Source of the DNA: Acidobacteriaceae bacterium
GTDB taxonomy: Bacteria; Acidobacteriota; Terriglobia; Bryobacterales; Bryobacteraceae
DNA: 8,094 nt
NCBI GenBank assembly: GCA_019239585.1
Contig: JAFAZU010000346.1
Coordinates: 1-8,094, forward strand
Direction: 5' to 3'
Numbering within the stretch: the stretch's first letter is position 1; each line of letters opens with the position of its first letter. The translations under genes and the position numbers were made by a program. A model generated the notes under the pieces. It was not told where the DNA came from and did no database searches. It worked only from the letters and a program-made list of their open reading frames with translations. Of this stretch, positions 1 to 6,715 are shown piece after piece.

Positions 1-630
1 ACGGTCAGCGACTTTGGCCGGGAACTGGATTCGCTGGCGGATGTGATTACCTTCGGTATCGCGCCGGCCGTGCTTGCATTCATCTGGGGCGTATTATTTG
101 TGGCGGCCCCGAGCGCAGGCAATCTGTTAAGCCATCTGAGCCGGGCCGGTTACCTGCTGGCTTTCTTCTATCTCTTGTGCGGAGCCGTCAGGCTAGCCCG
201 TTTCAACGTGCAAACCAACCCGATGCCGAAGAATCCAGGGCGGCCTGACCGGAAGTATTTTGTCGGTATGCCCATTCCGGCGGCAGCCGGTTTCGTGGCA
301 GCAGTTGTTTTTGCTGATCCGTCCCCGGTCCGCTCCTTCTTGTTCTCCATTATCTGGTTAATTCTGCTGGGAATCGTGTCCTTGCTGATGGTCAGCTCCT
401 GGCGATATCCCAGCTTCAAGCAGATTAATATTTCCAAGCCGCATCCCACGCCCATGGCTTTACTGATCGGGGTTATCGCTGTCGCGATTTGGGCTTGGGC
501 CCAGCCGGTGTTGCTGACTATGGCGATCACCTATGTGCTGAGCGGCATCTTAATTCGAATCGGTGGTCTGATTAAACGGCGTAGAAGAGTACGCCCGCCC
601 ACCTCGGTACCGGAACATCAAATTGGCTAA
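1..630 (+). CDS. pssA: CDP-diacylglycerol-serine O-phosphatidyltransferase (phosphatidylserine synthase), 5' end missing
   Basis: This enzyme joins CDP-diacylglycerol and serine to make phosphatidylserine, the precursor of phosphatidylethanolamine, in the inner membrane. The reading frame is open from the first base, so the start lies outside the window; 209 residues are visible. The second half of the CDP-alcohol phosphatidyltransferase motif is seen at visible residues 6-14 (G-RELD-SLAD: Gly6, Asp10, Asp14); its DG-AR half is upstream. Typical PssA blocks follow: RLARFN (64-69), YFVGMPIPAA (about 86-95) and LMVSSWRYPSFK (129-140). Several hydrophobic helices are present, and the tail is basic (KRRRRVR). 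These blocks point to the PssA branch rather than PgsA. The stop codon overlaps the next gene by 8 bases, suggesting one transcript with the Usg-like gene, lptE and holA. Confidence 0.92.
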   Translation, partial: TVSDFGRELDSLADVITFGIAPAVLAFIWGVLFVAAPSAGNLLSHLSRAGYLLAFFYLLCGAVRLARFNVQTNPMPKNPGRPDRKYFVGMPIPAAAGFVAAVVFADPSPVRSFLFSIIWLILLGIVSLLMVSSWRYPSFKQINISKPHPTPMALLIGVIAVAIWAWAQPVLLTMAITYVLSGILIRIGGLIKRRRRVRPPTSVPEHQIG

Positions 631-1660
631 ACAAGCACCCACTACAACTCAAATCGCCCTACTAGGCGGTGAAACACTCCTAGGTCGTGAGCTGCAGGAT
701 GTCCTGCAAAGCCGCGAAACCGGCGTGGTGGTAAAAACCTATTCTGCCAGCGGTGAGGGCAACTTCGGAGAGCAGGAGGGTGAGCCGGTGTACCTGGAAC
801 CACTGGATGCTCAAGGAGTGGAGTCCAGCTTGGCCGTTGTTGTCGCAGGCGCGCCCGAAGGAGCGGACAAAGCATACCAGTTAGCAAAAGAGACCGATGG
901 AAAGGTAAAGCTGATTGATTGTACCGGTTATTTAGAGAGCCGTTCAGAAGCGAAACTCGTAGCTCCATTAATCGAGGAGCCGAAACAGTCGAATTGGCTT
1001 CTGGTAATAGCGCACCCGGTTGCATCCGCGCTTGCGCTAATCCTAAAAAGGACAACAAGTTATCGCCGAATCGCGCGGGCAGTTGTTAATGTATTTGAGC
1101 CGGCCAGCGAACGCGGCAAAAGGGGCATTTCAGAACTGCATCAGCAAACAACCAGCTTATTAGGCTTCAAGTCGCTGGATAAGCAAGTATTTGACGCGCA
1201 GCTCAGTTTTAACCTCTTATCCCAATACGGAGAAGAAGCGCCCGTTCAACTATCGACCGTGGAACAGCGTGTGGAACGGCACTTGTCGCTGCTTTTGAAA
1301 AATTATGTCAATGGCGAACCGATTCCTGCTCCCTCGCTCCGGCTGATACAAGCCCCCGTTTTTCATGGCTACAGCATCTCCCTTTGGATCGAGTTTGACC
1401 CTGCCGGAGCCGCTAAAAGCGTCACCTCTCAGGGACTAGGGGAAGCTTTAGCGTCAGTGCAAATTGATGTGCGAAGCCCGGGCGAGGAACCGCCGACCGG
1501 CGTGGGAGTCGCCGGCCAAAGTGGATTAATCGCGGGTGATATCCGGGTGGACAGAAATAATACGAATGCGGCCTGGCTCTGGGTGGTGCTGGATAATTTG
1601 CGCGTGACAGCAGACGCGGCAGCCGATGTCGTTCGCAGCTTAGGAACGAACAACCGGTGA
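623..1660 (+). CDS. Usg-like protein: aspartate-semialdehyde dehydrogenase fold, catalytic residues apparently lost
   Basis: A 345-residue protein with the Asd layout. The N-terminal nucleotide-binding strand and loop are at residues 11-22 (IALLGGETLLGR), where Asd has a GATGAVG-like loop. A dimerisation/catalytic domain occupies about residues 130-320, and the Asd-like helix ISELHQQTTSLL is at 169-180. Where Asd has the catalytic Cys (ANPNC-T), this protein reads IAHPVASALA (129-138), with no Cys and seemingly two residues fewer. Where Asd has GHS with the catalytic His, it reads HGYS (248-251). QAPVF (243-247), QLSFNLL (193-199) and VLDNLR near the end recall E. coli Usg, an Asd paralogue also lacking the Cys. 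A true dehydrogenase role is thus unlikely; the real function is unknown. The start is TTG, chosen because any later start would remove the nucleotide-binding strand; GGAA at 612-615 may be a weak ribosome site. It overlaps pssA by 8 bases and lptE by 4. Confidence 0.82.
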   Translation: MAKQAPTTTQIALLGGETLLGRELQDVLQSRETGVVVKTYSASGEGNFGEQEGEPVYLEPLDAQGVESSLAVVVAGAPEGADKAYQLAKETDGKVKLIDCTGYLESRSEAKLVAPLIEEPKQSNWLLVIAHPVASALALILKRTTSYRRIARAVVNVFEPASERGKRGISELHQQTTSLLGFKSLDKQVFDAQLSFNLLSQYGEEAPVQLSTVEQRVERHLSLLLKNYVNGEPIPAPSLRLIQAPVFHGYSISLWIEFDPAGAAKSVTSQGLGEALASVQIDVRSPGEEPPTGVGVAGQSGLIAGDIRVDRNNTNAAWLWVVLDNLRVTADAAADVVRSLGTNNR

Positions 1661-2184
1661 CGCGACGTGAAGCTTGGGCCGTTTTGGGAGGAAGCGCAGT
1701 AGCGGCCCTTTTCTCCTGCGGCTACCACGTAGGCGGGAAGGCCGACCTCGTGCCGAAGAGCATACAAACTGTTGCTATACCCGCTTTCGTCAGCTCGTCC
1801 GTACGCTACAGGCTGGTGGACGTACTGCCGCAGCAAATCGGGCGCGAATTCATAGCCCGGACAAGATTCCGTGTTTTGAATAATCCAAACGAAGCTGATG
1901 CCGTTTTAAACGGCAGCATCAACGCTGCCCAGGTAAATCCAACCATTTACGATCCAACTTCAGGCAGAGCGACCAGCGTGCAGGTAGTGGTAATTGTCAC
2001 AATCAATTTCGTAGAGCGTGCTACGGGCAAAGCGCTGTATTCCCGTTCCGGCATGGCATTCCGGCAGAACTACAGCATTGCTGTGGACCCGCACCAGTTT
2101 TTCGATGAAAGCGGTCCGGCATTTGACCGCGTCAGCCGGGATTTAGCCCGTGACATCGTGAGCGCCATCGTAGAGAATTTCTAA
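1657..2184 (+). CDS. lptE: LptE-family LPS-assembly lipoprotein
   Basis: LptE is the outer-membrane lipoprotein that plugs the LptD barrel and helps insert lipopolysaccharide into the outer leaflet. The 175-residue product starts with a short lipoprotein signal: Arg3-Arg4, a hydrophobic stretch at about 6-19, then LFSC with Cys21 as the lipidation site and Gly22 after it. The mature part begins CGYHVGGK, like the CGYH or CGF start common in this family. It then shows SIQTVAIPAF (35-44), an alternating strand/helix pattern, and a region of polar strands (NGSINAAQV, VVVIVTINFVE). The start is GTG, overlapping the TGA of the Usg-like gene as GTGA; AGGA at 1642-1645 is a somewhat distant ribosome site. 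Length and lipobox fit the family well. Sequence conservation of LptE is low, so the call rests on the overall pattern and on the adjacent holA; lptE and holA are also neighbours in E. coli. Confidence 0.82.
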   Translation: MTRREAWAVLGGSAVAALFSCGYHVGGKADLVPKSIQTVAIPAFVSSSVRYRLVDVLPQQIGREFIARTRFRVLNNPNEADAVLNGSINAAQVNPTIYDPTSGRATSVQVVVIVTINFVERATGKALYSRSGMAFRQNYSIAVDPHQFFDESGPAFDRVSRDLARDIVSAIVENF

Positions 2185-2197
2185 AGCGTAACCGACC

Positions 2198-3274
2198 ATG
2201 ACGCCTGAACAATTCCTTGCCAAAATCGACAAGCAACCATTAGCTGCGGCTTATCTGTTTCTCGGGCAAGAGGGTTACGGAAGGCGGCTGTGCAAAGAGG
2301 CGCTGATGAAACGAGTCCTGCCTGGAGATGCTGGAGCCGAAGGATTGACGCAGCTCGATCTCCAAGACACGACGCTTGCGCAAGCTCTGGACGATGCGCG
2401 TTCCCTTTCCCTGTTTGCCTCCGAAAGAATCCTGTGGATCACGAGCGCGGAACTGGCGCTGCCTCGGCGGCTCACATCTGGTAGCGATGACGAAGAAAGT
2501 GACAATGAGAACAAAGCGGAATCACATCTTCTTGCTTACATCAAAGCGCCGACCCCTGGAACTGTGCTGGTGCTGGAGTGCAGCCGTTATGATTTCACCG
2601 GTGATGATCGCGCCAAGATCGAGCGGGTCCAGAAATTCTATTCCGCTATCCCGGCGACCGTGGAATTTCGGCAATTTTCGCCGGAATCGAGCCGCCTTTT
2701 AGCGCAACAGCTTGCTACTGAACACAAGCTGAAGCTCGGGAGCCGGGAGTTGATGATGTTGCTTGATGCGGTAGCGGGAGACGCTAACCGGTTAGCGACG
2801 GAGATTGAGAAACTAGCGCTTTTTGTAGGCACGGAGCGGCAAGTCACGGCGGACGATCTGCAAGCGCTTGTTCCCAATGCGTCCCAGAGCACTATTTTTG
2901 CGTTAGTGAATGCGCTCGGTAAAGGCGACCGGATGGCAGCTCTGAACTCATTGGATATTTTGGTGCGCGAAGGCGAATATCTTCCCTTGGCTTTGACGTT
3001 TTTAAGCACGCAATTCCGCTTGGCGCTGGCAGCTAAAGAGGCCCGTGTCGCGTCCTCGCAGCAGGCCCAAAGCTTTTTTGCCAAAATAGGCGTGCGCATG
3101 TGGCGAGACCGCGCGGAGCAGGTTGTTGCCACAGCAAACGCTTTCACAAAAGAAGCTCTGGCAAAGGCGGTTGCCGTAATCTATTCCACCGATAAAAAGT
3201 TTCGTGAAGGCTACCGGGATGATCGTCTCATCATGGAATCATTAATTTTAGCCATGACCGCTGCTCGACCGTAG
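2198..3274 (+). CDS. holA: DNA polymerase III subunit delta
   Basis: Delta is the clamp-loader subunit that opens the beta sliding clamp during DNA replication. The 358-residue length is close to the usual 330-350. It shows the N-terminal AYLFLGQEGYGRRL block (about 18-31), the equivalent of the HolA opening in which the Walker motif is degenerate. SLSLFASERILWI follows (69-81); this is the region that contacts the clamp in family members. The central signature GDANRLATEIEKLALF is at 194-209, and the C-terminal collar helices include YSTDKKFREG (329-338). An acidic stretch, DDEESDNENKAE (97-108), looks like a small lineage-specific insertion. The ATG start lies 13 bases after lptE; no clear ribosome site precedes it, so it probably relies on ribosomes arriving from lptE. 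Its last 27 bases overlap the 3' end of rlmB on the other strand. Confidence 0.93.
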   Translation: MTPEQFLAKIDKQPLAAAYLFLGQEGYGRRLCKEALMKRVLPGDAGAEGLTQLDLQDTTLAQALDDARSLSLFASERILWITSAELALPRRLTSGSDDEESDNENKAESHLLAYIKAPTPGTVLVLECSRYDFTGDDRAKIERVQKFYSAIPATVEFRQFSPESSRLLAQQLATEHKLKLGSRELMMLLDAVAGDANRLATEIEKLALFVGTERQVTADDLQALVPNASQSTIFALVNALGKGDRMAALNSLDILVREGEYLPLALTFLSTQFRLALAAKEARVASSQQAQSFFAKIGVRMWRDRAEQVVATANAFTKEALAKAVAVIYSTDKKFREGYRDDRLIMESLILAMTAARP

Positions 3275-3979
3275 ACGCCTGCGCCATTCGAATAAAACTA
3301 CGCCCGTTGCAACCGAAACGTTGAGCGAGGAAACGGCTCCGGCCATGGGAATCTTGACCAGTACATCGCAATGCTTTTGTACATTCTGATGGAGCCCTTT
3401 ACCTTCGCCGCCAAGGACAACGGCCGTCGGTGAATGGTAAGCAACACGGTCATACAGTTCAGTCCCACGCTCATCGAGACCGTAAATCCAGAAGCCATTT
3501 TCTTTTAACCGGTCGAGAGCTTGCGTAATGTTCGTGACACGCGCCACGGGTAGGTATTCAAGCGCGCCTGCCGCTGCCCGATCCACCGTTTCGGTAAGCG
3601 GCGCTGCCCGGCGCTCGGGAACAACCACCGCATTTGCGCCGACGGCATGAGCCGTCCGGATAATCGCGCCAAAGTTATGCGGATCTTCCACGCCGTCCAG
3701 CACTACCAAAAGTTCCGCATTCTCCATAACATCCTTTAGTTCGGCATAACCACGAGCCGACCCGAAGGCAATCACGTTTTGGTGCGCAATGCCCTTAGCG
3801 GCCCGGTCAAGCACTTCACGAGGCTCAAATCGAACGGGAACGTCCTGCGTGCGGCAAAGGTCAATAATCTCCTGCAACCGTGGACCCGCTGCCCCCTTAG
3901 CAATCAGGATTTTCTCCAGCGCACGTCCAGCGCGCAACGCTTCCCGGACAGGATGGATGCCGAGCACGAATCGGTTCAC
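3248..3979 (-). CDS. rlmB: 23S rRNA (guanosine-2'-O-)-methyltransferase RlmB (SpoU/TrmH family)
   Basis: RlmB methylates the ribose of a guanosine in 23S rRNA (G2251 in E. coli) using S-adenosylmethionine. The 243-residue protein has both family domains. The N-terminal substrate-binding domain opens FVLGIHPVREAL (4-15), with AHQNVIAF at 65-72. The C-terminal SPOUT knot carries motif 1 DGVEDPHNFGAIIRTA (95-110, with Asn102 and Arg108), motif 2 VVLGGEGKGL (187-196) and motif 3 IPMAGAVSSLNVSVATGVVLFE (210-231, with Asn220). All expected key residues are present, and the length is typical. GIHPV close to the N-terminus fixes the start as GTG at 3979. This GTG overlaps the TGA of the PQQ dehydrogenase gene as GTGA, and no ribosome site is seen, so translation is probably coupled. 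TrmH-like tRNA methyltransferases are relatives, but the N-terminal domain favours RlmB. Confidence 0.94.
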   Translation of the reverse strand: MNRFVLGIHPVREALRAGRALEKILIAKGAAGPRLQEIIDLCRTQDVPVRFEPREVLDRAAKGIAHQNVIAFGSARGYAELKDVMENAELLVVLDGVEDPHNFGAIIRTAHAVGANAVVVPERRAAPLTETVDRAAAGALEYLPVARVTNITQALDRLKENGFWIYGLDERGTELYDRVAYHSPTAVVLGGEGKGLHQNVQKHCDVLVKIPMAGAVSSLNVSVATGVVLFEWRRRLRSSSGHG

Positions 3980-5895
3980 AAAGAAAAGGCTACAACGTAG
4001 TCGCCTAAAGGCGCTTTCCCGGCCGGTTGATGACTACCGGCACAGATCACTAAATACTGTTTCCCATCCTGCCCTGCAAACGTCATGGGCATCGATCGTG
4101 CGCTCGTAGGTAGGTCCCCTTTCCAAAGCTGCTTACCGGTTTCGACATCGAAAGCGCGGATACCGGGATCAAGCGTACCTGCTTGGAACACAAGGCCTCC
4201 AGCCGTCACAATGGGACCGCCCAGCGAAATCGAGCCCCACTTCTCCGGCAGGTTAGGACCTAGTTGCCCCAGCGGAACCTCCCATTGTTTTTCACCGGTG
4301 CTGGCCTTAATAGCGAGAAGCGTTCCCCAGGGTGGCACCGTGCAGGGAAGTCCTTTGGGACCGAGCAGGATGCGGCGCATCATGCCGTAAGGGGTGCCGC
4401 GCTGACGCGCAAACTCCCAATCGCCGTTCAGCTTGCGGGAGCGGGTTTCACCCATTCTCGTATCGAACTCTTCTCGCGGAATGAGCCGGGCTTCCGCCGC
4501 GACGTTGTTCGTGGGAAGAACCAGCAAATCATGATTTCGGTCATACGCCATTCCGCTCCAGTTCATACCTCCAATGTTGCCGGGGAGCGACAACGTGCCT
4601 TGGAGCGAAGGCGGGGTGAATACATCGCCGGAACGCAATTTACTGATCTCATCCGCGCACCATTTACGATCCTCCTCATCAGCGCCCCAGGCATCAGCAG
4701 CAGTCATATGCTGCCGGGAAATCGGAGCGGGCTTGATCGGAAAGGGCTGAGTAGGTGAAGCCATTTCACCGGGTACGTCGCTTTTGGGAACCGGACGTTC
4801 TTCCACGCCGAATATCGGTTTCCCTGTTTCGCGGTTCAGAATGAAAAGATTTGCTGTTTTAGAGCCAACGGCAATGGCAGGAATGGTTTGACCATCGCGT
4901 TGCATGTCGAACAGAAGCGGAGGAGGAGCAACATCATAATCCCAGAGATCATGGTGAACCGTTTGGAAATACCAGACGAGTACCCCTGTATCCGCTCGCA
5001 GCGCGACGATGGAGTCTGCAAACAGATTATTGCCGAGCCGTTCGCCTCCATAATAATCTGGACTTGCGCTTGTCATGGGAGCAAACACCAGATTGCGGGC
5101 TGGATCGACGGCGATTGCGGACCATGCATTCGCCGCGCCTGTTTTTGCGGCGCTTCCGTTTTTCCAAGTGTCCGCGCCTAAGGTATGTGGATCTTGAGGA
5201 ATCGGGTCCCAGGTCCATTTCAGCATCCCTGTTGCCGCATCATAGGCGCGCACTTCGCCGCTCGCCATGTTTGTATAACCGTTATCCGCTACGGCGGACC
5301 CGACAACAATCGTGTTTCCGATCACAGCGGGTGGGGACGTTTCTTCATATTCTGAAAATTCGTGCGGCGATATCCGCAGTCCCTTTCGTAGATCGATGGC
5401 TCCGTTGTCGCCAAACTCCCTGCACGGTGTACCTGTGCGTGCGTCGAGTGAAATCAGCCGCGCATCAATGGTTGCCAGATAAATACGGCGTTGTCCAGAA
5501 GGTGACACCCAGGTGGAAACGCCGCGATGGCTGTAATCGCCATAACCGCCATCTTTGTTGACATGAGAATCGTAAATCCACCGTGGCTTGCCACTTGCCG
5601 GATCAAGCGCGAAAACCCGGCCAACCGGCGTACTAACGAAAAGCGTACCGTCAACATAGAGCGGCGTTGTTTCAAAGGCGGTGGGTCTACCTTTTTGGGG
5701 TTGATAAGCGTCGCCGGTCCGAAAGGTCCAGGCAACTTTGAGAGATCGGACGTTCTCACGATTGATGAGCGCTAGTGGTGAGAATCGTTGGCCTCCACCA
5801 TCATGTCCATAAGCGGGCCAATCTCCATTTTGAGCGGCAGACAGACAAAGAGCCGCAAGAACAGCGGTAACAAAAGCGGCGTAGTAAACCCTCAT
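3976..5895 (-). CDS. PQQ-dependent dehydrogenase, soluble glucose-dehydrogenase-like quinoprotein
   Basis: A secreted quinoprotein of 639 residues, expected to oxidise a sugar or alcohol in the periplasm with pyrroloquinoline quinone as cofactor. A signal peptide occupies about residues 1-21 (MRVYY, a hydrophobic core, then LSAAQ). The mature part starts DWPAYGHDGGGQRFSPL, the usual opening of this eight-bladed propeller family. Blade repeats such as FALDPASGKPRW, AYDAATGMLKW, ALRADTGVLVW and AFDVETGKQLW are spread along it. Probable cofactor residues are His123 (YSHRGV), Asp in HHDLWDYD (314-321; Asp466 in E. coli glucose dehydrogenase), Lys346 in VGSKTANLF (Lys493 in E. coli) and PTNN (461-464). 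LPCTVPPWG (516-524) and GGMNWSG (442-448) fit the membrane glucose dehydrogenase branch. The five-helix membrane anchor of that enzyme is missing, as is any CxxCH haem site and the vicinal Cys pair of methanol dehydrogenases. The substrate is not certain. A weak GGAT lies just before the ATG. Confidence 0.9.
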   Translation of the reverse strand: MRVYYAAFVTAVLAALCLSAAQNGDWPAYGHDGGGQRFSPLALINRENVRSLKVAWTFRTGDAYQPQKGRPTAFETTPLYVDGTLFVSTPVGRVFALDPASGKPRWIYDSHVNKDGGYGDYSHRGVSTWVSPSGQRRIYLATIDARLISLDARTGTPCREFGDNGAIDLRKGLRISPHEFSEYEETSPPAVIGNTIVVGSAVADNGYTNMASGEVRAYDAATGMLKWTWDPIPQDPHTLGADTWKNGSAAKTGAANAWSAIAVDPARNLVFAPMTSASPDYYGGERLGNNLFADSIVALRADTGVLVWYFQTVHHDLWDYDVAPPPLLFDMQRDGQTIPAIAVGSKTANLFILNRETGKPIFGVEERPVPKSDVPGEMASPTQPFPIKPAPISRQHMTAADAWGADEEDRKWCADEISKLRSGDVFTPPSLQGTLSLPGNIGGMNWSGMAYDRNHDLLVLPTNNVAAEARLIPREEFDTRMGETRSRKLNGDWEFARQRGTPYGMMRRILLGPKGLPCTVPPWGTLLAIKASTGEKQWEVPLGQLGPNLPEKWGSISLGGPIVTAGGLVFQAGTLDPGIRAFDVETGKQLWKGDLPTSARSMPMTFAGQDGKQYLVICAGSHQPAGKAPLGDYVVAFSL

Positions 5896-5927
5896 GGATC
5901 CAGTTTGCGCAGTTCGTAGCAGGATAG

Positions 5928-5954
5928 AAAGTCCAATGGGACGGGCGGGACTTT
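5928..5954. promoter_or_regulatory. Inverted repeat between the response regulator and PQQ dehydrogenase genes
   Basis: AAAGTCC (5928-5934) is matched exactly by GGACTTT (5948-5954), with 13 bases between. It sits in the 79-base gap between two genes, 33 bases upstream of the PQQ dehydrogenase ATG on the minus strand. It could be an operator for the downstream gene or a weak hairpin after the regulator gene. On the minus strand only three T close the stem, followed by CTATCC, so an efficient intrinsic terminator is unlikely. TTGTCA (5958-5963 on the minus strand) resembles a -35 box, but no -10 box is found at the right spacing. The role is inferred only. Confidence 0.35.
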
Positions 5955-5974
5955 ACGTGTGACAAACGAGCATC

Positions 5975-6715
5975 TTACTTGCGTTCCAAATCTTCCAAAG
6001 CCCCGGTCCGATAACGGCGGCTCCATCTCAGCTCCGTTCCGTCTTTGAGATGAACTTTGGCATCGCCATGCGTCCCGGTTCGCAGTTCTGAAATAAAACT
6101 TACATTAGCGACTTCAGAGCGATTTATACGCTGAAACATGGCCGGATCGAGTTTAGCGGAAAACGACTCCAGACTGCTGCGCAAAATATAAGTTTTCCCT
6201 CCGGAATGGATGCAAAGATAATTGCGGGCTGCTTCAATCCAGTCAATGCGATGCGCCTCAAGAAAAACAGAACGGCCATTCTCCTGAATGAGTAGCCGTC
6301 GAACGTAGGTGTGCTCTGAACGCAAACTGGCGACGAGTTGATCGAATTGACCGGGGCGCGGTACTGTGCTGCGAACGCGCGTCAATGCCTGCGCAAAGCG
6401 ACTTGGGTCAACAGGCTTCAACAAATAATCAAGCGCATGAACTTCGAAGGCCCGCAAAGCAAAATCATCATATGCTGTTACGAAGACAATCTGAACCTGA
6501 CGGTTTTCGAGTGACTCAACTACATCAAAACCGCTGCAATCAGGCAATTGAATATCGAGAAAAACAAGTTGGGGCTGAAGACGGTTGATGGTTTCGACCG
6601 CCTCGGCTCCTGAGACTGCCTCCCCCACCACGCTGAAATCTGGCTCGTTCGCAAGCAGGTGCCGCAGCTTGCGGCATGCTGGAGGTTCATCATCCACCAG
6701 AACAACACGGATCAT
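5975..6715 (-). CDS. LytTR-family response regulator
   Basis: A 246-residue transcription regulator. The receiver domain (about 1-118) has the acidic pocket Asp8-Asp9 in VVLVDDEPPA, the phosphate-accepting Asp54 in LVFLDIQLP, Thr80 in FVTAYDDFA and Lys100 in DYLLKPVD; all switch residues are intact. The LytTR DNA-binding domain covers about 138-244, with IDWIEAARNYLCIHSGGKTYILRSSLESF and FQRINRSEVANVSFI as its recognisable blocks. The ATG at 6715 is chosen because it places the first receiver strand (IRVVLVDD) directly at the N-terminus, and because it overlaps the kinase stop codon as ATGA. The frame stays open for another 72 codons upstream, but that part only mirrors the kinase gene in another frame. 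No ribosome site is seen, so translation is probably coupled to the kinase, its evident partner. Target promoters are unknown. Confidence 0.95.
   Translation of the reverse strand: MIRVVLVDDEPPACRKLRHLLANEPDFSVVGEAVSGAEAVETINRLQPQLVFLDIQLPDCSGFDVVESLENRQVQIVFVTAYDDFALRAFEVHALDYLLKPVDPSRFAQALTRVRSTVPRPGQFDQLVASLRSEHTYVRRLLIQENGRSVFLEAHRIDWIEAARNYLCIHSGGKTYILRSSLESFSAKLDPAMFQRINRSEVANVSFISELRTGTHGDAKVHLKDGTELRWSRRYRTGALEDLERK

Noticed and set aside
642..1058. Open frame of 138 codons on the - strand
   Set aside because: Shadow of the Usg-like gene; low-complexity Leu/Pro/Arg product without domain features.
1429..1836. Open frame of 135 codons on the - strand across the usg-like/lptE junction
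   Set aside because: Antisense to two well-supported genes, and its product has no recognisable motif.
2638..3147. Open frame of 169 codons on the - strand
   Set aside because: Shadow of holA, which shows full family conservation on the other strand.
4264..4758. Open frame of 164 codons on the + strand
   Set aside because: Also antisense to the PQQ dehydrogenase gene, with no recognisable domain.
5064..5561. Open frame of 165 codons on the + strand
   Set aside because: It is antisense to the clearly real PQQ dehydrogenase gene, its product is Arg/Cys-rich and of no recognisable fold, and it has no supporting start context.
5928..5974. Intrinsic terminator after the response regulator gene
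   Set aside because: The stem is only 7 base pairs, the loop is long (13 bases), and just three T follow, so it was kept only as an inverted repeat of unknown role.
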